64,000 nucleotides of DNA from Serratia liquefaciens (GTDB lineage Bacteria; Pseudomonadota; Gammaproteobacteria; Enterobacterales; Enterobacteriaceae), in contig JAAXZN010000041.1 in assembly GCA_012719855.1 (NCBI GenBank), positions 1 to 64,000 of the forward strand, written 5' to 3'. A program made the position numbers and the translations under genes. Positions within the stretch are counted from its first letter, which is position 1; every line of letters starts with the position of its first letter. The notes under the pieces were generated by a model, which was given only the letters and a program-made list of their open reading frames with translations, searched no databases and was not told where the DNA came from. This document shows, one piece after another, positions 54,485 through 63,192 of the stretch.

Positions 54485-55472
54485 ATGACGCGCGTACCAC
54501 CAGTTCGGTGGGAATGGTGATCTGCTGCGGCGCAGCCTGGGGGCTGTCGCTGCGCAGTTCGACCAGCCGAACGATGGCGGCGATCATTGCGTCGATATCA
54601 CGCCGCACCGACGTGAGCCGGTAACTCGGCCAGGCTGCCATCGGGATATCGTCGAAGCCGTAAACCGCGACGTCCTGAGGGATCTGCAGCGAAGTGTGCA
54701 AACGAATATAGTCCATCACCCCCATCGCCATGGAGTCTGCGGTGCAGAAAATGGCCTGCGGAGCCGCAAGCGCGCCCAGCAGCTGCGGCGCGAGGTTAAA
54801 TCCGCTCAGGTAGCTGTAGTCGCCGCTCAGCTGCGCGACAATCTCTAACCGCTGCTGTGCGGCATGAGCCAGAAAAGTTTGCTGACGCAGCTGTTCGCCG
54901 TGGGCGCTGCTGCGGCCACCGAGCAGGGCCATCCGGCGTTGACCCTTTTGCGCCATCAGCGCCGCCAGCTGTTGCAGGCTGGGCGACTCATCGGCGTTGA
55001 GGGCATCGCACAGGGCGTCGCCCGCCAGACCGTTGAGCATAATGGGGGTTGCGATGCGAAACAGGTCTTTAGCCGCGCGAGCGCTGATGTTGTCGGCGAA
55101 CACCACGGCAGAATCGACATGGTAAGAGATGGTTTGCTTCAGGTAGCTGGCCGGATCGTCAATGCCTTCCAGCCGGATCATCACCGCCTGCCGGTTGCTC
55201 TTCTGCAGTTGTTCAACCAGACGATCGAAAAACTCGAGATCGGACAAATCGTGAAAGTGGTTCACCACCACCGCGACAAAGCCGGTTTTGCCGCTGTGCA
55301 GGCTCTGGGCGATGGCGTCTGGCGCGTAGCCTAACTGGCTGGCGACGCGCATCACCAGCTCGCGGTTTTTTTGCGAGACCCGGCCCTGATTGGAAAAGGC
55401 GCGTGATACCACGGTGCGTGAAACGCCGGCCACGCGGGCGACATCGTGAGAGGTGACTTTTTTCATCGGCAT
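54480..55472 (-). CDS. LacI-family transcriptional regulator
   Basis: This 330-residue protein has the LacI helix-turn-helix at the N-terminus (VTSHDVARVAGVSRTVVSRAF) with the hinge region AIAQSLHSGKTG, then a periplasmic-binding-protein-like sensor domain. It lies last in the ABC operon and next to the glycosylasparaginase gene, and is the obvious candidate to bind the two identical 18-bp palindromes. An ATG at 55466 is an alternative start; neither has a good ribosome site. The inducer is probably the transported glycoconjugate or a breakdown product; that is inference. Confidence 0.92.
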   Translation of the reverse strand: MPMKKVTSHDVARVAGVSRTVVSRAFSNQGRVSQKNRELVMRVASQLGYAPDAIAQSLHSGKTGFVAVVVNHFHDLSDLEFFDRLVEQLQKSNRQAVMIRLEGIDDPASYLKQTISYHVDSAVVFADNISARAAKDLFRIATPIMLNGLAGDALCDALNADESPSLQQLAALMAQKGQRRMALLGGRSSAHGEQLRQQTFLAHAAQQRLEIVAQLSGDYSYLSGFNLAPQLLGALAAPQAIFCTADSMAMGVMDYIRLHTSLQIPQDVAVYGFDDIPMAAWPSYRLTSVRRDIDAMIAAIVRLVELRSDSPQAAPQQITIPTELVVRASC

Positions 55473-55500
55473 ACGGCAGCTACTCTACGGAATACGGGGC

Positions 55501-55521
55501 GCTGCGACAGGGGCTCGCAGC
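55501..55521 (-). other. Hairpin between the ABC ATPase and LacI genes
   Basis: GCTGCGA and TCGCAGC form a perfect 7-bp stem around a seven-base loop. There is no T tract, so it is more likely an mRNA stability or processing element that lowers regulator expression than a terminator. Confidence 0.45.
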
Positions 55522-55533
55522 GGCAATATGGTC

Positions 55534-56667
55534 TCACAGAATGTCGGCCGGCAACACTGTTTCCCCGCGTTGTACCAACCGTTGACCGGTTTGCGCATCA
55601 AAGAAGTGTAAAGCGGCGGTATCCAGCGTAATGGCCAACGGCTGACCCTGGGCATACTGCCGTTGTGCGTGCTGCTTGACGATGTACTGCGCACCGTTGT
55701 CACCCTGAACGAACAGGTTGCTCTCTGCACCCAGGTTTTCACTGTACACCAGCGTGCCACGCAGGTGGGGTTCTACCCGTGGCGCGCTGATGTTGCACGC
55801 CTCCGGACGGCAGCCCAGCGTCAGCCAGTCGCCTCCTCTTGCTGCCAGCGCCGGGAATTCGGCGGTGCTCAAAGGCAGCAGCAAACCAGAGTCTCCCTGC
55901 AATACGATCTGCTCGCCTTGCACCAGGACTTGAACGTCGAACAGGTTCATCTGCGGCGAACCGATAAACTCGGCGACAAAGCGATTAACCGGCCGGTGAT
56001 AAAGATCCAGCGGCGTACCGATCTGCTGCACTTTCCCCTGATTCATGATGACCACTTTGTCCGCCATGGTCATGGCTTCCACCTGGTCGTGGGTGACGTA
56101 AATGATGGTCGCGCCGATCGCCTTATGCAGTGCAGACAACTCCTGACGCATGCGGTTGCGCAGTTTGGCGTCGAGGTTGGAGAGCGGTTCGTCAAACAGA
56201 AACACCTTGGGCCGCCGAACAATCGCCCGGCCCAACGCCACGCGCTGGCGCTGGCCACCGGAAAGCTGGCCGGGTTTGACCTTCAGGAACTCCGTCAGGT
56301 GCAGCATTTCGGCCACGGCGGCAATCTGCGTGGCAATCTCCGCCTTGGCCATGCCTTTGATTTTCAAAGACAGCGCCATGTTTTCGTAGACTGTCATATG
56401 CGGGTACAGCGCATAGCTCTGGAAAACCATGGCGATATCACGGTATTTGGGCAACACCTCGTTCATGCGTTCGCCGTCGATCAACAGTTCGCCGGAGGAG
56501 AGGGTTTCCAGCCCGGCTATCATCCGCAGCGTGGTGGACTTACCGCAGCCGGACGGGCCGAGCAGCACCACAAACTCGCCTTTCTCAACCCGCAGATTAA
56601 CGTCGCTGGCGGCCTGGTAGCCGTTGTCATAGCGTTTGTTGATATCAACCAGTTCTACGTAAGCCAT
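55534..56667 (-). CDS. Sugar ABC transporter ATPase (MalK/UgpC type)
   Basis: This 377-residue ATPase has Walker A GPSGCGKST, signature LSGGQRQRVALGRAI and Walker B VFLFDEPLSNLDAKLR, followed by the C-terminal TOBE/OB regulatory domain of MalK-type proteins (IGSPQMNLFDVQV, GCRPEACNI). It energises the two permeases encoded upstream in the same operon. It starts two bases after the aminopeptidase gene. Confidence 0.93.
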   Translation of the reverse strand: MAYVELVDINKRYDNGYQAASDVNLRVEKGEFVVLLGPSGCGKSTTLRMIAGLETLSSGELLIDGERMNEVLPKYRDIAMVFQSYALYPHMTVYENMALSLKIKGMAKAEIATQIAAVAEMLHLTEFLKVKPGQLSGGQRQRVALGRAIVRRPKVFLFDEPLSNLDAKLRNRMRQELSALHKAIGATIIYVTHDQVEAMTMADKVVIMNQGKVQQIGTPLDLYHRPVNRFVAEFIGSPQMNLFDVQVLVQGEQIVLQGDSGLLLPLSTAEFPALAARGGDWLTLGCRPEACNISAPRVEPHLRGTLVYSENLGAESNLFVQGDNGAQYIVKQHAQRQYAQGQPLAITLDTAALHFFDAQTGQRLVQRGETVLPADIL

Positions 56668-56669
56668 GA

Positions 56670-58079
56670 TCAGCGCTCCGTCTGGGCAAGCAGGGCGCTC
56701 AATCGCGCCAGCAGCAGCACGCCGAATGAGGACGCACCGTTGGCGTACAGCTTGCGGTGCGGCATATCGGTAGACATGGCGGCAATATCCAGATGCGCCC
56801 AGCGCTGGCGCGGCTGCACGAACTCGCCGATAAAGGTCGCCGCCACGCAGGGGCTGCCGTGCGGATCTTCACCGCCGTGACGGTAATCGGCAAATTCAGA
56901 CTTCAGTACCCCGCGATACCAGCCGCCGTGCGGCATCGGCCATACCGGCTCGGCGCTGGCCTTGCCCGCCAGGGTGACCTGCGCCAGAAAGTCGTCGTCG
57001 TTACCCATCATGGCCGCATACTCCTTGCCCAGCGCCACGCCTGCGCCGCCGGTCAGGGTAGCGATATCGAGCAGAAAGTCGGGCTGGAAGCGCTGCTGGG
57101 CATAGCTGATGACGTCCGCCAGCACCATGCGGCCTTCGGCGTCGGTTGAAATGATTTCCACCGACTTGCCATTGTGCATGGTCACCACGTCGCCGGGGCG
57201 CTGTGCGCGGGAAGAGGGCATGTTTTCTACCAGACCGCACAGGCCAATCACGCGGATCGGCAGTTGCAGCGCGTCGATGATACGCATGGCACCCACCACC
57301 GCTGCCGCGCCCCCCATGTCGAATTTCATGGTGCTCATGCGTGCCGCGCCTTTAATGCTGATGCCGCCGCTGTCGAAGGTCACGCCTTTACCGACCAACG
57401 CAAGCGTATGACTTGCATTAGCAGGATGGTGGTCGAGGATCAGTAATTGCGATGCGCGGGCGCTGCCTTGACCGACGCCCAGCAGGCCACCGAAGCCCAG
57501 CTGCGCCATCTGCTCCTCATCCAGCACCTCCTGGCGAAGATGAGTAAAGGGCAATTGCGCGACGGCTGCCACGAAGCTTTCCGGATAGAGAATATTGGCC
57601 GGCTTATTCATCAGCTCACGTCCGATGATCACGCCCTCGGCATGCAGATTGGCCCAGTCGCACTGCGCCTGCGTTGTCGCATCATGGCTGGCCAGGGGAT
57701 GGGTTGGGTCGGTTAGCCGGGCGCTGGCATGGTGCTGATAGCGATAAGCGCCCAGACGCAGGCCGAACAGCAGCCAGCGCCAGGTTTCTGTACCGGTCGA
57801 TGAGCCTTGATCCAGTGTCAGACGCAGGTGCTGTAGCCCGAAGTCTTTTTGCCCGGCGGCGATGCCGGCACCGGCATCCTGTAGCGCCGCAGGCGTCAGG
57901 GAAGGGCCGATATTGAGCGCAAAACGACCATCGCCCAGCGGATAAAGCACGCCGACGGCGGCCTGTTGCAGGCCGGCGTTTTGCAGCGTCACCGGCAGTG
58001 AACCTTCCGCCGCGGTAAACAGGATGACTTGCTGGCGCGCTGCTGTGCCGTTTTCAATAAAAATATCAATGAATTGCAT
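56670..58079 (-). CDS. M17-family leucyl aminopeptidase-like enzyme
   Basis: This 469-residue protein is a PepA/M17 metallo-aminopeptidase: the metal-binding stretch VGKGVTFDSGGISIKG, then MKFDMGGAAAVVGAM, and the signature STDAEGRMVLAD are all present, with the active lysine in VGKG and the arginine in EGR. No signal peptide. It lies inside a sugar ABC operon, four bases after permease 2 and two before the ATPase gene, which is unusual. With the glycosylasparaginase it could trim amino acids from imported glycopeptides. I chose the ATG at 58079 because AAGGG precedes it and it clears the upstream stop. Confidence 0.9.
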   Translation of the reverse strand: MQFIDIFIENGTAARQQVILFTAAEGSLPVTLQNAGLQQAAVGVLYPLGDGRFALNIGPSLTPAALQDAGAGIAAGQKDFGLQHLRLTLDQGSSTGTETWRWLLFGLRLGAYRYQHHASARLTDPTHPLASHDATTQAQCDWANLHAEGVIIGRELMNKPANILYPESFVAAVAQLPFTHLRQEVLDEEQMAQLGFGGLLGVGQGSARASQLLILDHHPANASHTLALVGKGVTFDSGGISIKGAARMSTMKFDMGGAAAVVGAMRIIDALQLPIRVIGLCGLVENMPSSRAQRPGDVVTMHNGKSVEIISTDAEGRMVLADVISYAQQRFQPDFLLDIATLTGGAGVALGKEYAAMMGNDDDFLAQVTLAGKASAEPVWPMPHGGWYRGVLKSEFADYRHGGEDPHGSPCVAATFIGEFVQPRQRWAHLDIAAMSTDMPHRKLYANGASSFGVLLLARLSALLAQTER

Positions 58080-58083
58080 AAGT

Positions 58084-58917
58084 TTACCCTTTGACCGCCC
58101 CACGGGTGAGGCTTTCCATCATTTGTTTGGACGAGAAGATAAAGGCGATCAGCAGTGGGACGATCGCCAGGAAACTGCCGGTCATCACCAGGTTCCACGG
58201 CGTGGCGGTAGCGCCGCTCAGGCTGCGCAGCACCAGTTGGAGAATTTGCTTGTCCGGCGACTGCAATGCCACCAGCGGCAACATAAAGTTGTTCCAGGTC
58301 TCGACCACCACCACGATTGCCACCGTCAGCAGTGCCGGGCGCATCAGCGGCAGGCCGATACGCAAAAATATCTGCAGTTCATTCAGGCCGTCCATGCGCG
58401 CACTGTCGAGTATTTCGCTGGGCAGTGAGGAACTGACGTATTGCCGCACCAGGAAAATCCCGAAGATGTTCACCCCGGCGGGCAGCCAGACGGCGGCAAA
58501 CTGATCGAGCAGGCCAACGCTTTTAATCACGAAGAAGTAGGGCACCAGATTGACCACGCTGGGCACCATCATGGTCAACATGAGGGTCGTGAATAACACC
58601 TTTTTGCCCTTGAACTGATAGACGCTGAAGGCGTAGCCCGCCGCGGCGGAAACCAGCACGCTGGTCAAGGTGGCCATGGCGGTGACATAGAGGGTGTTGA
58701 GCAGCGAGCGGGTGAAAGGCACCTGTTGCTCCAGCCCCCGGTAGTTGTCCAGCAGGTGGCTGCCGAAGCGCAGCGACATGCCCATGATGCTGCGGGTGTC
58801 CTGTGTCGCCAGCAACGCCGACCAATAGAACGGGAACAGCGACAGCGAGGCGAACAGCGATACCAGCAGGTAAATCACCAGTTTGCCGGTGTCGAAACGG
58901 CGACCCTCAGCGATCAT
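58084..58917 (-). CDS. Sugar ABC transporter permease 2 (MalG type)
   Basis: This 277-residue protein has six hydrophobic segments and the MalG-type ATPase docking loop (EILDSARMDGLNELQIFLRIGLPLMRPAL). It overlaps permease 1 by 11 bases. It forms the channel with permease 1 for a carbohydrate-type ligand. Confidence 0.92.
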   Translation of the reverse strand: MIAEGRRFDTGKLVIYLLVSLFASLSLFPFYWSALLATQDTRSIMGMSLRFGSHLLDNYRGLEQQVPFTRSLLNTLYVTAMATLTSVLVSAAAGYAFSVYQFKGKKVLFTTLMLTMMVPSVVNLVPYFFVIKSVGLLDQFAAVWLPAGVNIFGIFLVRQYVSSSLPSEILDSARMDGLNELQIFLRIGLPLMRPALLTVAIVVVVETWNNFMLPLVALQSPDKQILQLVLRSLSGATATPWNLVMTGSFLAIVPLLIAFIFSSKQMMESLTRGAVKG

Positions 58918-59848
58918 TCTTCAGTCCTCCACGGTTGCCGAAACCCCAAAATACCAGCGCACTGACCAGCGCAATCAGCAGGAACAGGATCCAGGAGATG
59001 GCCGAAGCGGTGCCCATATCCAGATAGGACCAACCGGTCTTGTATACGTACATCGATACCGTCAGGCCGCTGTTGTCCACGCCACCGGTGCCCTGCGTCA
59101 GGATCATGGGTTCATTGAACAGCTGCATGTTGCCGATCAGCGTCATCAGCGTGGCGAAGAAAATAAAGGGGGCCAACAGCGGCAGCGCGATATAGCGGAA
59201 TTTTTGCCAGCGGCCCGCACCGTCCAGCTCGATCGCTTCGTACAGGTCCGGCGAAATAGAGGCCAGACCGGTCATGTAAATCACCGTGTTGATACCGGTG
59301 AACTTCCAGGTCACCTGATTGGCGATGGTGAAGCGGATCCAGTCGCTGTCGAAGAAGTTGATCGGCAACACGGTGGCCAGCGCGCTCAGGTGCAGCTTTG
59401 CGGCCAATCCACTTAACAGCTCGTTGACCATACCGACCGGCGAGAACAGGTTGAACACGATCAGGCTGACGGCGACGGAAGAGGTAATGTAGGGCAGGAA
59501 GATCGCCGCCTTCAAAAAACGTCTGCCGCGCACGATGATGTGCAGCAGTGAATAAGCCAGGGTGATGGCGAACAGATGCTGGCACAGGCCGGACACCAAC
59601 GTGATTTTAATGGTGTTGACCAGCGACACCCAGAAGGCGTCATCGGTGAAGGCATAGTAAAAGTTATCCAGCCCGACAAACTTCATCGAACTCAGGCCTT
59701 TTACCGGGTTCCAGGATTGGAATGAGAGAAACGCCGAGAAAAAAATCGGGAAGGCGTTGAACACCGCAAACAGCAGCATGAACGGCAGCAGCAGCAGGTA
59801 GGCGGTGCGGTGATCGTGCAGCAGCCCTTTGAAAAATCGCTTACGCAT
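58907..59848 (-). CDS. Sugar ABC transporter permease 1 (MalF type)
   Basis: This 313-residue protein has about six hydrophobic segments, an N-terminal AYLLLLPFMLLFAVFNAFPIFFSAFLSF region (read in two parts) and the docking loop DLYEAIELDGAGRWQKFRYIALPLLAP. It is preceded by a terminator that separates it from the binding-protein gene, so it should be made at lower levels than the binding protein. Confidence 0.92.
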   Translation of the reverse strand: MRKRFFKGLLHDHRTAYLLLLPFMLLFAVFNAFPIFFSAFLSFQSWNPVKGLSSMKFVGLDNFYYAFTDDAFWVSLVNTIKITLVSGLCQHLFAITLAYSLLHIIVRGRRFLKAAIFLPYITSSVAVSLIVFNLFSPVGMVNELLSGLAAKLHLSALATVLPINFFDSDWIRFTIANQVTWKFTGINTVIYMTGLASISPDLYEAIELDGAGRWQKFRYIALPLLAPFIFFATLMTLIGNMQLFNEPMILTQGTGGVDNSGLTVSMYVYKTGWSYLDMGTASAISWILFLLIALVSALVFWGFGNRGGLKNDR

Positions 59849-59873
59849 AGACTCCCCGAACCGACGGAAAACG

Positions 59874-59898
59874 AAAAAAAGGCGGCCGCTAAGCCGCC
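59874..59898 (-). terminator. Intra-operon terminator after the binding-protein gene
   Basis: On the minus strand GGCGGC and GCCGCC form a 6-bp G+C stem with a six-base loop, followed by seven T. It lies between the binding-protein gene and permease 1. Partial termination here would give more binding protein than membrane components, as in many sugar importer operons. Confidence 0.85.
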
Positions 59899-59910
59899 GC
59901 AGGCTGATGA

Positions 59911-61185
59911 TTACAGGGCGCGCATCCGCCGTTCCAGCAGCTTATTGGCATCGCGCAGCGTGCTGTCGATGTCTTGATGCTGCACCAGGATCTTCTTCGC
60001 CGCTTCGTTGAGAATTTCGTTGGCAATATTGTCCTCCGGCGAGGAAGCCACGGGTTTCAGGTCCGGAACCAGGCTGGCGTAGTAACGCATTGAGTGCTGG
60101 CCGCCGAGAATGCTGCTGGGCGTGTCGAAGTAGGGCGCGTTGTACACGTCGAGGCGAGCAGGCAAGGTACCGGCGGTTTTCGCGGCGTCAATCACCACGT
60201 CACGCTGCATAAAATATTGAATGAATTGCCAGGCCGCCTGAGCATTTTTGCTTTGCTTGGGGATCACCAGCGTGGTGCCGCCTGCGTTGACCTTGATATT
60301 GCCCGGCACGCCGGTCACCCGCCACAGACCGGCTTTCGCACCGTCCGGATCCAGTTCCTGCTCGATGCGGCCTTCATCCCACGGGCCATCGATATCGGCG
60401 AACAGTTTTCCCTGCCGGTACAGCTTGATGTATTCCTGCGAGTTGGTGGAGCCGTCGAGGGAGGCTGCCAGCCCTTTGTCATACAGCGTTTTGATCACCG
60501 TCATCAGCTGTTTGATCTGCGGTGAGTCCAGGTTGGGCTTGCCGTCTTTGGTGTAGACCGGCTTGCCCGGTTCACTGTTCATACCCACCACCAGCGGATT
60601 GATCAGGCTGGTGGCCGCCGGCAGCAGGTAGGCGCCTTGCTCTTTTTTCAGCTTCTCACCGAAGGCGATAAAGCTGTCCCAGCTTTGGGTGATGTCCTCA
60701 ATCTTTACGCCTGCCTTCTGCACCATGTCATTACGGTAGATCATGATCACCGGCCCGGTGTCGTAAGGCACGCCATAGATATTGCCGTCATTACCCTTTG
60801 CCAGGCTGATCATCGAAGGATCGAACTGCCAACCCTGGCTATCAATGCTGAACGGCGGGGCGCTCAGGTTATTCAGGCCGCCGGAGTTGGCGAAGCTACC
60901 GAGTTTGATGGTGCTGACGCTGAAGATATCGGCGGCGCCCTGGCCAACGGCCAACGCGGTGGTCAGCTTTTGATGGCAGTCGGCGAAGCCGCATTTGATC
61001 GACTGCACCTGAATGTCCGGATGCGCCGCCTCAAAGTCTTTAATCACTTTGTTGATGTAATCATTGGGCAAATAGTTGGCGAAGGTAATGCTGGTGTTGG
61101 CGCTGGCGGAAAGGGGCAGGCCCAGCAGCACGGCCAGTGCAACCCCGGTGAGACTTTTATTATTACGCAAGCAGACTTGAGCCAT
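59911..61185 (-). CDS. Sugar ABC transporter substrate-binding protein (family 1)
   Basis: This 424-residue periplasmic protein has a signal peptide (about 1-29, ending SASA) and matches SBP_bac_1: ITFANYLPNDYINKVIKDFEAAHPDI in two parts, VGQGAADIFSV and NGGGTTLVIPKQ-like VNAGGTTLVIPKQS. A cysteine pair in KCGFADCHQKL probably forms a disulfide. The start at 61185 follows GGGG; longer readings run into the operator. It is the first gene of the operon and lies downstream of promoter and operator 2. Confidence 0.9.
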   Translation of the reverse strand: MAQVCLRNNKSLTGVALAVLLGLPLSASANTSITFANYLPNDYINKVIKDFEAAHPDIQVQSIKCGFADCHQKLTTALAVGQGAADIFSVSTIKLGSFANSGGLNNLSAPPFSIDSQGWQFDPSMISLAKGNDGNIYGVPYDTGPVIMIYRNDMVQKAGVKIEDITQSWDSFIAFGEKLKKEQGAYLLPAATSLINPLVVGMNSEPGKPVYTKDGKPNLDSPQIKQLMTVIKTLYDKGLAASLDGSTNSQEYIKLYRQGKLFADIDGPWDEGRIEQELDPDGAKAGLWRVTGVPGNIKVNAGGTTLVIPKQSKNAQAAWQFIQYFMQRDVVIDAAKTAGTLPARLDVYNAPYFDTPSSILGGQHSMRYYASLVPDLKPVASSPEDNIANEILNEAAKKILVQHQDIDSTLRDANKLLERRMRAL

Positions 61186-61231
61186 GATAACCCCGATCCT
61201 GTGCAGTCGATGTGGTGTGTGTTTTTTCATC

Positions 61232-61285
61232 ATGGAACACGTGTTCCATTGAAATTAACCTATTATCGCGTCAGCGGACTGTCAA
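61232..61285 (-). promoter_or_regulatory. Promoter and LacI-type operator 2 (ABC operon)
   Basis: On the minus strand TTGACA (61280-61285), a 17-base spacer and TAGGTT (61257-61262) are followed seven bases later by ATGGAACACGTGTTCCAT (61232-61249), identical in all 18 bases to operator 1. The operator covers the likely transcription start, a typical place for repression. Three further bases (TGA on the plus strand) after the palindrome are also shared. Confidence 0.88.
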
Positions 61286-61394
61286 CATTTTGTTCGGCAA
61301 GTTAACAAATATGAGATCTGACGCGGCCGTTGCCCAAGTTCACGCCCGATTTTGGCCCAGACAGGATCACGCAGGGCCTGTAATGACGCGGGTT

Positions 61395-61433
61395 TGCCCG
61401 CATCTGGTGCATTTTCTGCACCTGAATGGGGCA
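61395..61433 (+). promoter_or_regulatory. Two NtrC-like enhancer sites upstream of astC
   Basis: TGCCCGCATCTGGTGCA (61395-61411) matches 12 of 17 positions and TGCACCTGAATGGGGCA (61417-61433) matches 14 of 17 positions of the NtrC consensus TGCACCAAAATGGTGCA. Their centres are 22 bases apart, about two helix turns, and they lie some 220-250 bases upstream of the sigma-54 promoter. This agrees with nitrogen control of the E. coli ast operon. Confidence 0.72.
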
Positions 61434-61557
61434 AAAGTGTGACGGAGAGCAAATCAGGCCAAATTATTTTTGCGAGCGCGATCAGAAATATCGAAGTTTT
61501 TTGTCATTGAATAGGATTTCGCAGCCAATGATGATTTTTCGCCTTATTTTTCCAATT

Positions 61558-61596
61558 ATTCATTAGCAATGCATATTTATTGAATAAGTATGCATT
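61558..61596 (+). promoter_or_regulatory. Pair of ARG boxes (ArgR sites) upstream of astC
   Basis: ATTGAATAAGTATGCATT (61579-61596) closely matches the ArgR half-site pattern TGAAT-N4-ATTCA with one half-site mismatch. A weaker box (ATTCATTAGCAATGCATA, 61558-61575) lies three bases upstream, the normal ArgR spacing. In E. coli ArgR also stimulates astC. The sites fall between the NtrC-like sites and the promoter. Confidence 0.65.
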
Positions 61597-61649
61597 ATAA
61601 GCCGTTGTTTTACCAAAAAAAACCGCGTTTTTCGCCAAAAATCCCGTTT

Positions 61650-61665
61650 TGGCACGATAGCTGCT
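61650..61665 (+). promoter_or_regulatory. Sigma-54 promoter of the ast operon
   Basis: TGGCACGATAGCTGCT matches the -24/-12 consensus TGGCACGrNNNTTGCW at all fixed positions but one, with the right spacing of GG and GC. Transcription would start near 61676, leaving an unusually long leader of about 250 bases before the astC ATG at 61926. Confidence 0.82.
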
Positions 61666-61910
61666 CTACACTCTTTATCAAACGGCATGTATTTTAACTG
61701 CTCGTTAACATTTATTCCCCGTTACAGGACCTGATACCCGGCATAAATAGCGAAAAACGCGGTTGATGTAACAGATTTGTTTCTGAATAGGCGGTGAAAG
61801 GCAGAGTTATCACCGGCTAAAAAACGGATCGAACGGCGCGGTTTTTTATGTTTTGTTGTGGACCATCCAGGCTGGAGCGGCCCTTACAGTCAAAATTCAG
61901 TCTTTGCTGA

Positions 61911-63140
<1,230 letters not shown>

Positions 63141-63145
63141 CACAC

Positions 63146-63171
63146 AGGCTGCGCCCTTACCGGCGCAGCCT
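63146..63171 (+). other. Intercistronic stem-loop between astC and astA
   Basis: AGGCTGCGCC (63146-63155) pairs perfectly over 10 bp with GGCGCAGCCT (63162-63171) around a six-base loop. There is no T tract, so it is more likely to protect or process the mRNA between two co-transcribed genes than to end transcription. Confidence 0.7.
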
Positions 63172-63192
63172 GATTCAGACGAGGTTCGCATT

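Noticed and set aside
61406-61422. GGTGCA-TTTTC-TGCACC inverted repeat
   Set aside because: The half-sites are in the reverse orientation to an NtrC site. It arises from the junction of the two better NtrC-like sites on each side.
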